Positions 8,130-15,014 of a stretch of DNA of 36,554 bases are shown here, one piece after another. The notes under the pieces were generated by a model. It did no database searches and had not been told where the DNA came from. It saw only the letters and a list, made by a program, of their open reading frames with translations. The stretch's first letter is position 1. Each line of letters starts with the position of its first letter. A program made the translations under genes and the position numbers. Origin of the DNA: Deltaproteobacteria bacterium. Its GTDB lineage: Bacteria > Desulfobacterota > Desulfuromonadia > Desulfuromonadales > BM103. The stretch is from assembly GCA_024636215.1 (NCBI GenBank), contig JAGXHL010000031.1, forward strand, positions 1 through 36,554, written 5' to 3'.

Positions 8130-8158
8130 TCTATAGCACAGGCCAGAAAGGGTGTCCA
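8130..8158 (-). promoter_or_regulatory. Sigma70-like promoter for the small RNA
   Basis: On the minus strand TGGACA (8158-8153), a 17-nt spacer and TATAGA (8135-8130) match the -35 and -10 consensus well. The predicted start near 8124 coincides with the first paired base of the rod-shaped RNA. Confidence 0.6.
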
Positions 8159-8186
8159 GTCTGATTTAGTTTTCGTCCGGAAACTT

Positions 8187-8220
8187 CACTGTACCCATCC
8201 GGAGTTTCCGGATGGCAGTG
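8187..8220. other. Long hairpin downstream of the ABC exporter gene
   Basis: Arms CACTG plus CCATCCGGA pair with TCCGGATGG plus CAGTG around a 3-nt loop and a 3-nt bulge. It lies 40 bp past the exporter stop codon. There is no T-run, so it may be a Rho-dependent or processing hairpin. Confidence 0.4.
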
Positions 8221-8260
8221 ATTTAGTCAAAGTCAAACCATCAGGGGAGCAAGGTCAGGC

Positions 8261-10081
8261 CTACGCTTGTTTATCATAGCGTTGCGCCTGCGCCGTGAAC
8301 AACTTTTTGTAGAGGCCACCCCGTTCAATCAGCTCAGAATGACTGCCGTTCTCGATGATGCGTCCGTGGTCGAGGACATAAATACGGTCAGCCAGACGCG
8401 CCGTAGAGAGTCGGTGACTTATAATAAGGGCGCTTCGCTTGTCGAGCGCGTCGCGGAAAGAACTGATTAACGCTGCTTCAGCGAGAGGGTCGAGCGCACT
8501 GCTTGGCTCATCGAGAATAACTAACCGCGCGTCACGGAACCAGGCGCGGGCCAGCGCGACACGTTGCCACTCGCCGACACTTAATTCCTGACCGTCAGAG
8601 AATTCGGTCCCCAGCATGGTTTCGAGACCCTGTGGGAACTGTTCAAGAATGCTATCAACCCCTGCCATCTGCGCGGCCCTGGTTAATCTATCGGGTCGTG
8701 GCTCTTTTTCGATATCGCCCAACCAGATGTTCTCTGCAAGGGTCATATCAAAATGGGAAAAGTCCTGACTGACAACACTTATCTGGCGACGCCATGCATG
8801 GGCAGAATAATCCGTTATTGGCTTGCCGTCCCAGAATACGCCACCCTGCTGGGGGTCATAAAGGCGACAGATCAGCTTGGCCAGAGTCGTCTTGCCCGCA
8901 CCATTAGCGCCAACCAGGGCAACCACTTCTCCGGCGCCAATTTCCAGATCAACCCCCCTGAGAACCGCTTCACTGCGACTGGGAAAGGTGAAATGCAGGT
9001 CCTTGCAAACCAGTGCTGCGGTCATGACATCCGGGACAACACTCGCCCCGGAGGCTTTCTCGACCCGGGATGGAAGATCCAGGAATGCGTAGAAATGTTG
9101 TAAAAACAGGTTGTCTTCATAGAGCCAGGCAAAGCCCTGCAAAACATTCTGAAGTGCCGTAATGGCTCTTTGGTAACCCTGAAAGTACATGACCATAAGG
9201 CCCAGGGTCAGCACCCCCTGAACAGTGTAGTAGCCCATTCCGGCCAGCGTCACATAGAGGACAATGGTCGCGATCCCCTGAGCGATCATCTCCCCCCGGG
9301 TTCTTTGGCAACTGATCTTGAGACGACCCTCGCGCAAGGTCTTTCTCAGCACGTTAAAGCGACCGGCAAAGATCTCACCGATAGCAAACAAACGAATTTC
9401 GCGGGCGAATTCCGATGCGGTCATCAGCCAGTGGTAGTACCAGGCCTGGCGCTCTGCCTGGGCCTGAGATTGTTCAAAGTTGAACAGTTTACGGGCATAG
9501 CGCAAGCGAACGATCGCTGCCGGTAAGGCGGCCAACAACAACGCCAGGCCAACCGCCCAGTGAAAAGAAAACAGCAGAGCAATAATCCCCAGCAAAACCA
9601 GCCCGCTTTGCAAGGTCTGTTTTAAACCGCTAACGATACGGGCCGGCCTGAAGGGGGCTTCCTGCTGGGCCCGGTGCAGCGTGTCGTGGAAAGCGGGGTC
9701 TTCATAATAGCCGAGATCAACAGCGATCGATTGGCTGTGAATCATTTCCGAGACATGATCCGTGACAGCCAGCCCCTGTGCTTCGGCAGCAAGACCACTC
9801 AGCGCGTTACAGAGCGTCGAGAAGAGTGCGACCAGACCGGCCAGACCGATCCAGTAAGCGACAGGCAAAAAAGAAGCTTCGCTGCCAGAGGCAATCACTT
9901 CTTCCAGGGTGTCGACGATCTGCTTAAGAAGCAGCAGGGACAAAAGAGGCAAAAACCCCTGGAAGATAACCAGCCCCAGGTTGAGCAGAGTCCAGCCGGG
10001 GGCGGCAGTCCAGACCAGGCGCCAGGCACGTCGTAAACGCAGGGCCGTAGAGAGTCTTTTTTTAAGTGAGAATTCGGACAT
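8261..10081 (-). CDS. ABC exporter, fused permease and ATPase
   Basis: A 606-residue half-transporter with an N-terminal membrane domain (hydrophobic helices from about 30 to 300) and a C-terminal ATPase. Motifs: Walker A GANGAGKTT (391-399), Q-loop Q439, signature LSVGEW (500-505), Walker B LVILDEP (520-526) and H-loop H556. It has no N-terminal C39 peptidase domain, so it would not cleave a double-glycine leader. It is divergent from the HprK-like gene of the RiPP cassette, 197 bp away, and is the natural candidate to export the modified peptide. Lipid or drug export cannot be excluded. It is the only gene in its transcription unit. Confidence 0.85.
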   Translation of the reverse strand: MSEFSLKKRLSTALRLRRAWRLVWTAAPGWTLLNLGLVIFQGFLPLLSLLLLKQIVDTLEEVIASGSEASFLPVAYWIGLAGLVALFSTLCNALSGLAAEAQGLAVTDHVSEMIHSQSIAVDLGYYEDPAFHDTLHRAQQEAPFRPARIVSGLKQTLQSGLVLLGIIALLFSFHWAVGLALLLAALPAAIVRLRYARKLFNFEQSQAQAERQAWYYHWLMTASEFAREIRLFAIGEIFAGRFNVLRKTLREGRLKISCQRTRGEMIAQGIATIVLYVTLAGMGYYTVQGVLTLGLMVMYFQGYQRAITALQNVLQGFAWLYEDNLFLQHFYAFLDLPSRVEKASGASVVPDVMTAALVCKDLHFTFPSRSEAVLRGVDLEIGAGEVVALVGANGAGKTTLAKLICRLYDPQQGGVFWDGKPITDYSAHAWRRQISVVSQDFSHFDMTLAENIWLGDIEKEPRPDRLTRAAQMAGVDSILEQFPQGLETMLGTEFSDGQELSVGEWQRVALARAWFRDARLVILDEPSSALDPLAEAALISSFRDALDKRSALIISHRLSTARLADRIYVLDHGRIIENGSHSELIERGGLYKKLFTAQAQRYDKQA

Positions 10082-10240
10082 CAGTCATTCCAGTGCAGAG
10101 GACAATTTCAGGTCCTGATATTTACCACGACTGCATTTGATCAGGAAGTCCATATACTCCTGAAATCTTTGAAATGGGTCAAATTTTATCGGCTGAATAA
10201 GCAGTTTTAGCGTTTATCATCAGGATATTTATCAAGAGGT

Positions 10241-10270
10241 TTGTCGTCAGTGCCTCATCTGACATATAAT
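10241..10270 (+). promoter_or_regulatory. Promoter for the HprK-like/peptidase pair
   Basis: TTGTCG (10241-10246), an 18-nt spacer and a perfect TATAAT (10265-10270). Transcription would begin around 10277, only 1-3 nt before the ATG at 10279. No ribosome site precedes that ATG, so the mRNA may be leaderless. Confidence 0.55.
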
Positions 10271-10278
10271 GCTTAACC

Positions 10279-11205
10279 ATGAAAAGAAACCCGGTCATAA
10301 GCTCTTCCCTGCGTGAACTCGCCTTCCAGGCAGGTCCGCTTTACTACCTGATGCGGGCGCATGATTCCTGGGGAGAGCGCCGCCTGGCTGAGCTGGCTTC
10401 GCATGTTGAACCGCCACCGTCAAGCAAACAACAAGCCGACAGAACCATTCACCTTGTTTATCTGGATCAGCTCGACGAGCCACATGGCCTGCCAAAATCC
10501 TTATCCAACCATCTACCGGAAGCAAGTTCCCGTTCTGTCGCCTGGACCAGATACGACAACATGCTCAATTGTGTCTGGCACAACAACGATAACCAGCAGT
10601 GTTTCTGGACCGGCGGGTCAGACCCGTTGCTGGGAGATTTCCGCTACCAGCTGCCCTGGGATCTTATGATCAAAGATATATCGAGGCGCGGTGGCGGGCT
10701 GATTCACGGGGGTCTGGTCGTCCACCAAGGAGAGGCGGTGCTTTTTTTAGCACCTCCCGGAGGTGGCAAAACTACGACCCTCGGTTCAGCCACAGACGAC
10801 TGGCAGGTCCTCGCTGACGACTCCGCCCTGGTCTGGCCGACCGCAGACGGTCAATGGCAGGCCAGTCCCATGCCAACCTGGAGTTGTTTGATTAAACAGA
10901 CTGAACCCATCTCGGTCGGCAAACTCGCCCTTGCAGAGCACTACCCACTCAAAGCGGTCGTTTACCTGAACAAAACCAAACAGACACAGCTGTCGGCGCT
11001 GGCTGCAATTGAAGCGGCCCCACTCATCTACCGGTCCCTGAACGAATATACCGCAACAGTTCTAGCCGCCCCCCTGTATCGCAAGGCGTTGTTCAGGGCG
11101 GCCTGCGACATGGCTCGCAGTCATTCTTGCTGGCGATTGGGCCTCCCTCTCGGTGCCGACATCTGGCAGATGCTCGCAGTCAAACTTCGAGAGCTTTCAG
11201 CATGA
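10279..11205 (+). CDS. scmC: HprK-like P-loop protein of a SynChlorMet-type cassette
   Basis: A 308-residue soluble protein whose middle resembles the HPr kinase/phosphorylase fold. The sequence shows a Walker A loop PPGGGKTT (159-166), preceded by the strand GEAVLFLA, and an Asp pair in LADDSALVW (178-186) like the HprK Walker B. A phosphotransfer partner is not visible. HprK-like proteins recur beside radical SAM/PqqD peptide cassettes, where they are called ScmC in the SynChlorMet type; no activity is established as far as I know. It may phosphorylate the peptide or an enzyme of the pathway. Its stop overlaps the next start (ATGA), so the two are translationally coupled. Confidence 0.75.
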   Translation: MKRNPVISSSLRELAFQAGPLYYLMRAHDSWGERRLAELASHVEPPPSSKQQADRTIHLVYLDQLDEPHGLPKSLSNHLPEASSRSVAWTRYDNMLNCVWHNNDNQQCFWTGGSDPLLGDFRYQLPWDLMIKDISRRGGGLIHGGLVVHQGEAVLFLAPPGGGKTTTLGSATDDWQVLADDSALVWPTADGQWQASPMPTWSCLIKQTEPISVGKLALAEHYPLKAVVYLNKTKQTQLSALAAIEAAPLIYRSLNEYTATVLAAPLYRKALFRAACDMARSHSCWRLGLPLGADIWQMLAVKLRELSA

Positions 11206-11846
11206 ACCACCGACAGGACAGATTCTTCCGTTATCACGGTCTCAGTATGTGGCCGTGTTTTCAGGAGGGAGATCTTCTCGAAATCGAGCCGGTCAAAATG
11301 ATGGAAATCAGGGTTGGCGACTGTTTGGTTTTTTGGCAAGATAACAGTCAACAGATCGTACATCGTGTCTTTAGCAATCGAATAAATCTTGAAACCCGTG
11401 GAGATGCTTTTAAGCAAGCGGATGAGCAGCCTGTGCCACCGGATCGAATTGTTGGTCGCGCGATCTACCGCTATCGCATGGGCAGGAAAACGACTGTCGC
11501 CAACGGTTTGATCGGTATTTTTGCGAGTCGTTTCTTCTATTTCGCCGGCCGCATAGATCCACAAAGACCTTCGCGGGGTGGACGAGTGGCCAGATGGATC
11601 CAGAGCATTTCAATCTTCTGGCTCAAACCACTGTGGCGAAGGGGAAAAGCACAGACTCTGCAAAGAATCAATGAGCAGCCGGTCATTATCTGGAAGCTGG
11701 GTTCCCTTGTAATCGGCTGGCAGAATCCACACAATCGAGAGTGGCTGGTCTCCTGGCCCTGGAGCATCCTGCTGAATTTACCCCTGGCAACCGAACGCAA
11801 GAAAGAAGAGATCAGCGACCGTTGCCCAAAGAACAAACAACTTTAG
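11202..11846 (+). CDS. S26-family peptidase, Ser/His type
   Basis: A 214-residue signal-peptidase-like protein. The nucleophile box is GLSMWP (S15) followed by GD. The expected base is the His in QIVHRV (H54), and the RGDA box (D68) closes the fold. A histidine in the base position is the arrangement of archaeal, SipW and endoplasmic-reticulum signal peptidases rather than the Ser/Lys type of E. coli LepB. The N-terminus has no clear membrane helix and the second half (about 100-214) is divergent, with hydrophobic stretches near 105-115 and 165-200. The ATG at 11202 overlaps the previous stop. Its position beside a RiPP precursor suggests leader removal. Its last 35 bp overlap the precursor gene on the other strand. 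Confidence 0.75.
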   Translation: MNHRQDRFFRYHGLSMWPCFQEGDLLEIEPVKMMEIRVGDCLVFWQDNSQQIVHRVFSNRINLETRGDAFKQADEQPVPPDRIVGRAIYRYRMGRKTTVANGLIGIFASRFFYFAGRIDPQRPSRGGRVARWIQSISIFWLKPLWRRGKAQTLQRINEQPVIIWKLGSLVIGWQNPHNREWLVSWPWSILLNLPLATERKKEEISDRCPKNKQL

Positions 11847-12021
11847 CACCGTTGCCGCGGGTGCAATCTCCGGTCGAGGCACCGGTTCCGACACCACATT
11901 GCAGCGGGCCACCCGGCACGGGAGAGGTTCCGGTCTTGCAGTCGCCAAAAACAGCAGAAATCTGATCGATCGACTTAATCTCGGGGGTCTGCCAGGGGAT
12001 CTTTTTCTTTTTCGAAGTCAT
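11812..12021 (-). CDS. Candidate RiPP precursor peptide with four CxxG repeats
   Basis: A 69-residue peptide. Residues 1-25 look like a leader: a lysine run, then IPWQTPEIKSIDQISAVF, of the WQ-x-PE type seen in several precursor families. Residues 26-69 are rich in Gly, Cys, Thr and Ser, with Cys at 28, 42, 53 and 63, each followed by x-x-G-[TN]-[GS] (CKTGTS, CGVGTG, CTRGNG, CSLGNG). That regular array is a natural substrate for radical SAM thioether formation. An AAAGGA site lies about 8 nt before the ATG and a dedicated promoter lies upstream. It follows the two radical SAM genes in the same direction and overlaps the 3' end of the convergent peptidase gene. It may be the ScmA-type product; I cannot confirm that without a search. 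Confidence 0.75.
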   Translation of the reverse strand: MTSKKKKIPWQTPEIKSIDQISAVFGDCKTGTSPVPGGPLQCGVGTGASTGDCTRGNGAKVVCSLGNGR

Positions 12022-12051
12022 AACAATTCCTTTAAATCAAGCAATTAGAAG

Positions 12052-12080
12052 ATACTAAATGAAAACCAGCCCGTTGACAA
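12052..12080 (-). promoter_or_regulatory. Promoter of the precursor peptide gene
   Basis: On the minus strand TTGTCA (12080-12075), a 17-nt spacer and TAGTAT (12057-12052). Transcription would start near 12045 and give a 24-nt leader carrying AAAGGA. A private promoter would let the peptide be made in excess over its maturation enzymes. Confidence 0.55.
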
Positions 12081-12103
12081 GAATTGAGCTGTCTTCTCAA
12101 CCC

Positions 12104-13174
12104 TTATTGCCGACGAGACTCGGGAAACAGGCCAAGTTCAGCGGCCTGTTGACAGAACCAGTAGGGCGCCATCAGTGCTGCAGACTGTTGATAATTGGCG
12201 GCAACACAGCAGCCAAGGCAGGCTGACTGCATCAGGCAAGCGGCGCAAATCCCCTGCAGATGCAACGGCAAATCAACGCGTAACTTTTTCAAAACGGGAT
12301 GGTTCTGCCAAATATCACTGAGCTGCACGTCCATCACACGGCCCATAGACAGCTCAGCAATATGCTGCCCGACTCCGCACAGAGCATAGTCACCGCGCGG
12401 CAAAACACCGAGGATATTGAGGATACTGCAGGCACCGGCAGACTCGCCACTCATCAGCTTACCCAAAGGCCGAAAGGCCATGGGTATGTCAAGGTTGATT
12501 GGCACAGAAAACTCTCCTGACCAAACCTCATTGACTTTACGATTGATCTCCAAAAGCTCGGCGATACTGAGCATGCCTCCAGCACGTTGCAGAGCCGCCC
12601 CGCGCAAAACCGGCTGCAGGATATTGAGTTCGACAGCCCCGGCATCCAACTGCTCGGCCAGGCTGAAAAAATCATCCAGTTCGGCAACATTCTCTGTCTG
12701 CAAAGTGAGGATCAACTCCGGACGCAGACCTGCCGCAACCAGCGCTCTGACCCCTTTCAGAGTTCTGTCAAAGCCGCCCTCAACACCACGAATCCTGTCA
12801 TGGGTCATCGCCTTGGCGCCATCAAGACTGACCGAAACACTGGTCACACCGGCGTCAACGATGTTTTCAACCAGAGCGGCAGAAAGCAGCATGCCGTTGG
12901 TTTCAATGAGACCGCCCAGTGAGAATTCTTTCTGCAGGGACAGAAACTCCGGGAATTTGGGGTGCAGAGTCGGCTCACCACCAGTCCATTTCAGGGAAGT
13001 GAGTCCTAGCGGCAGCGCCTGTTCGATCGCTGTTCGTAAGACCACCGGATCCAGCATCTCACTACTGGCAGATCCGGCTTCCTCCGCAGCAGGAACAAAC
13101 CAGCAGTGCCGGCAGGAACAGTTGCAACCACTGGTCAGGTAGACATATAGGGTGTTCAGGGTTGGAGGGCTCAT
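12104..13174 (-). CDS. scmF: Radical SAM/SPASM peptide-modifying enzyme (ScmF-like)
   Basis: A 356-residue protein beginning NTLYVYLTSGCNCSCRHCW, with the 4Fe-4S motif at C17, C21 and C24. KWTGGEPTLHP supplies the SAM-binding GGE motif. The C-terminal third is cysteine-rich (CSILNILGVL, ALCGVG, GICAACLMQSACLGCC), the SPASM domain that carries auxiliary clusters. Such enzymes cross-link RiPP precursors. The ATG at 13174 overlaps the TGA of the preceding gene (ATGA); an upstream in-frame start at 13249 would run into that gene and is less likely. The SynChlorMet name rests on the start motif and the gene set. Confidence 0.85.
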   Translation of the reverse strand: MSPPTLNTLYVYLTSGCNCSCRHCWFVPAAEEAGSASSEMLDPVVLRTAIEQALPLGLTSLKWTGGEPTLHPKFPEFLSLQKEFSLGGLIETNGMLLSAALVENIVDAGVTSVSVSLDGAKAMTHDRIRGVEGGFDRTLKGVRALVAAGLRPELILTLQTENVAELDDFFSLAEQLDAGAVELNILQPVLRGAALQRAGGMLSIAELLEINRKVNEVWSGEFSVPINLDIPMAFRPLGKLMSGESAGACSILNILGVLPRGDYALCGVGQHIAELSMGRVMDVQLSDIWQNHPVLKKLRVDLPLHLQGICAACLMQSACLGCCVAANYQQSAALMAPYWFCQQAAELGLFPESRRQ

Positions 13175-14301
13175 TGCTTCTCTTCCCACAAAGACAAACC
13201 GTGAGATTCCAGTTCTGCCTGAAACTTCCTCAGGCAGGCAGAGGGGCATGGAGAATCGACGGTTTCAGTCAGAGTGAAGGCCGTCCCCGGACAGTTGCCG
13301 GTGCAGCTTGCCAACCATGGACACTCGACACAGCCGGGGAAACTCGCGAGCTCAATCTTTCGACGATCCCTCAAGGCCACCAGCCCTGCAGAATTTTGCC
13401 AAACCTCGGTCAAGGAGTCTGTCCCGGCCTGGCCGAGGACCATCTGCGGCAACATCACACAGGGGATGTATGCGCCGTCAGCCCGGATGGCCAGTCGCTG
13501 TGCAGGACAGCCACAGCCAACCAGGCGGCCACGTTGCGGCAGCGGCTTTCCATTCAGTCTGGCCTCTTGCATGGCATGAAACATCTTCCAGTCCGCAAGG
13601 GGGCCGGCGTTGGCTTCAATCCTGCCGGGATAGCAGGCATCAAGGTCGGCAAGATTGTGCATGGCCTGCAGCCTCTGCACCGGATTCATAAAAGTTGTCC
13701 CGTCGTATTTGTCAAAACTGCCGAGCGCAGAAGCAGCGTTGGTGCTGAAGCCGGGCAGGCCCATCTCATCGAGTAGCAGGGCTGCAAGAGCAGAGAGGTT
13801 GTCGATATTGCCGGGGTGCACGGTAACACGCACTGTCACCGGCAAGCCAACCGCCTGTAGATGTTCGATTGCGGTAACGGCTGGGGCGAAGGTCCCCTTC
13901 CCCCGTAGCGTTTCATGTATCTCGGCTGTGGAACCATCAAGTGAGATCTGGACCTGATCACAGCGACCGGTCGCAGCCAACCGCTCAGCAACCTCGGCAG
14001 TCAGCAGGCTGCCATTGCTCATCAGGTCAAAACGCATGCGGTTAGCGACTATGCCATCGATCAACTGGAACAGGTCTTCACGCAAAAGCGGCTCACCTCC
14101 GAGCAGGCTGACGTTCATAACCTGACAGGCCGACAGTTCAGCGAAGATAGCCAACCAACGCTTAGTCGGCAGGTCTTGATAGGTCACACCCTTGTTGTTG
14201 AGATAATAGCAGTAACGACAGGACGTATTACAGCGGCTGGTGATCTCCAGATCGACCGACCGCGGCGTACGCATCAGATAAGTTTGTTCAGGCATTGTCA
14301 T
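13171..14301 (-). CDS. scmE: Radical SAM/SPASM peptide-modifying enzyme (ScmE-like)
   Basis: A 376-residue enzyme. The cluster motif ITSRCNTSCRYCYY has C24, C28 and C31, and VSLLGGEPLLR gives the SAM-binding motif. The C-terminal region has GCGCPAQ, AYIPCVMLP and FPGCVECPWLASCTGNCPGTAF, a full SPASM-type cysteine set. It would act together with the next gene on the CxxG repeats of the precursor, probably aided by the PqqD-like carriers. It overlaps the upstream scmD-like gene by 14 nt and the downstream one by 4 nt, a tight coupled operon. Either the ATG at 14301 or the one at 14295 could be the start. Confidence 0.85.
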   Translation of the reverse strand: MTMPEQTYLMRTPRSVDLEITSRCNTSCRYCYYLNNKGVTYQDLPTKRWLAIFAELSACQVMNVSLLGGEPLLREDLFQLIDGIVANRMRFDLMSNGSLLTAEVAERLAATGRCDQVQISLDGSTAEIHETLRGKGTFAPAVTAIEHLQAVGLPVTVRVTVHPGNIDNLSALAALLLDEMGLPGFSTNAASALGSFDKYDGTTFMNPVQRLQAMHNLADLDACYPGRIEANAGPLADWKMFHAMQEARLNGKPLPQRGRLVGCGCPAQRLAIRADGAYIPCVMLPQMVLGQAGTDSLTEVWQNSAGLVALRDRRKIELASFPGCVECPWLASCTGNCPGTAFTLTETVDSPCPSACLRKFQAELESHGLSLWEEKQ

Positions 14302-14596
14302 CCCAGACACCGATGGCGCCAAGCTCAGACAGAGAACGCATCAGCTGCAAAACTTGTTCTTGTGCAGAATCATCGACGTCTGTGAAGATTTCACCGAGGG
14401 ACAAGATTATTTCGCCAAGGCTGCGTTGCCCATCCAGACGTTTCCAGATTTCCACGGCACTGCGATTGAGAAGCTGCACACTGCCTCTATCCGGATCGAA
14501 TAACAAGGCGCAATCGTCATCCTCTTCGCGCAGAACCAGGTTCGGATTAATCGCCAGCCTGGAGTTTAGATCTATTCTCGAACTTACTTCTGTCAT
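14288..14596 (-). CDS. scmD: PqqD-like peptide chaperone (ScmD-like)
   Basis: A 102-residue protein of the PqqD/RRE fold, which binds a leader peptide and presents it to a radical SAM enzyme. Visible pattern: a short beta-rich start (INPNLVLREEDDDCALLFD), GSVQLLNRSAVEIWKRLDGQRSLGEIILSL and a helical end (VLQLMRSLSELGAIGVW). The phrase LNRSAVEIW is the usual PqqD core. The ATG at 14596 is preceded by AAGGA. It overlaps the following gene, supporting a functional pairing. Confidence 0.75.
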   Translation of the reverse strand: MTEVSSRIDLNSRLAINPNLVLREEDDDCALLFDPDRGSVQLLNRSAVEIWKRLDGQRSLGEIILSLGEIFTDVDDSAQEQVLQLMRSLSELGAIGVWDDNA

Positions 14597-14630
14597 AGAC
14601 AAATCCTTGGAATGAGAGGGTCGTAAAACT

Positions 14631-14915
14631 TCAGCCTTTAAGAACAATCCCCTGCCGCAGGCCAAAAGCCAGCAGTTTCACCACCTCCGCGTCGACATCT
14701 GACGCACCCAGGTCATAATGCTCACTCAGCAACATAGACACATCAGTTCGGTCAAAGGGCTCAGTTCCAAGCTTTGCCTGTAGCAGGACAAATAACTGTG
14801 CCGCAATTCTGTCAAGTGTCAGCAACCGATCCCAATCTGCGACAAGAAGAATCGCTTCATCACCAAAACATTCCAGACTAAGTTTTTCAGACAAGCAATA
14901 AAAAGACACAATCAA
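14631..14915 (-). CDS. Second PqqD-like protein
   Basis: A 94-residue protein with the same layout as the gene downstream: a short strand region (LSLECFGDEAILLVADWDRLLTLD), then RIAAQLFVLLQAKLG and a C-terminal helix with VVKLLAFGLRQGIV. It probably has the PqqD/RRE fold and may serve the second radical SAM enzyme or a different step; an equivalent gene is called ScmB in SynChlorMet sets, from memory. The start appears to be TTG at 14915, with GAGG 8 nt upstream; GTG at 14909 is the alternative. It is the first gene of the operon after the promoter at 14961-14990. Confidence 0.6.
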   Translation of the reverse strand: MIVSFYCLSEKLSLECFGDEAILLVADWDRLLTLDRIAAQLFVLLQAKLGTEPFDRTDVSMLLSEHYDLGASDVDAEVVKLLAFGLRQGIVLKG

Positions 14916-14960
14916 ATATCAAACCTCGACCCGGCAGGAGCATGTCAGATCACATTGACC

Positions 14961-14990
14961 ATTGTAAGGGGCAACATAAAGAAGAGTCAA
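14961..14990 (-). promoter_or_regulatory. Promoter of the RiPP maturation operon
   Basis: On the minus strand TTGACT (14990-14985), an 18-nt spacer and TACAAT (14966-14961). The start of transcription would lie near 14954, about 40 nt before the first PqqD-like gene. It separates the cassette from the polysaccharide genes upstream. Confidence 0.55.
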
Positions 14991-15014
14991 ACAGGCCTTA
15001 CGTCAAAAGCGGCA

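Noticed and set aside
10295..10525. Small minus-strand frames opposite the HprK-like gene as a second precursor peptide
   Set aside because: No leader-like start, ribosome site or repeated Cys pattern; they mirror the coding strand.
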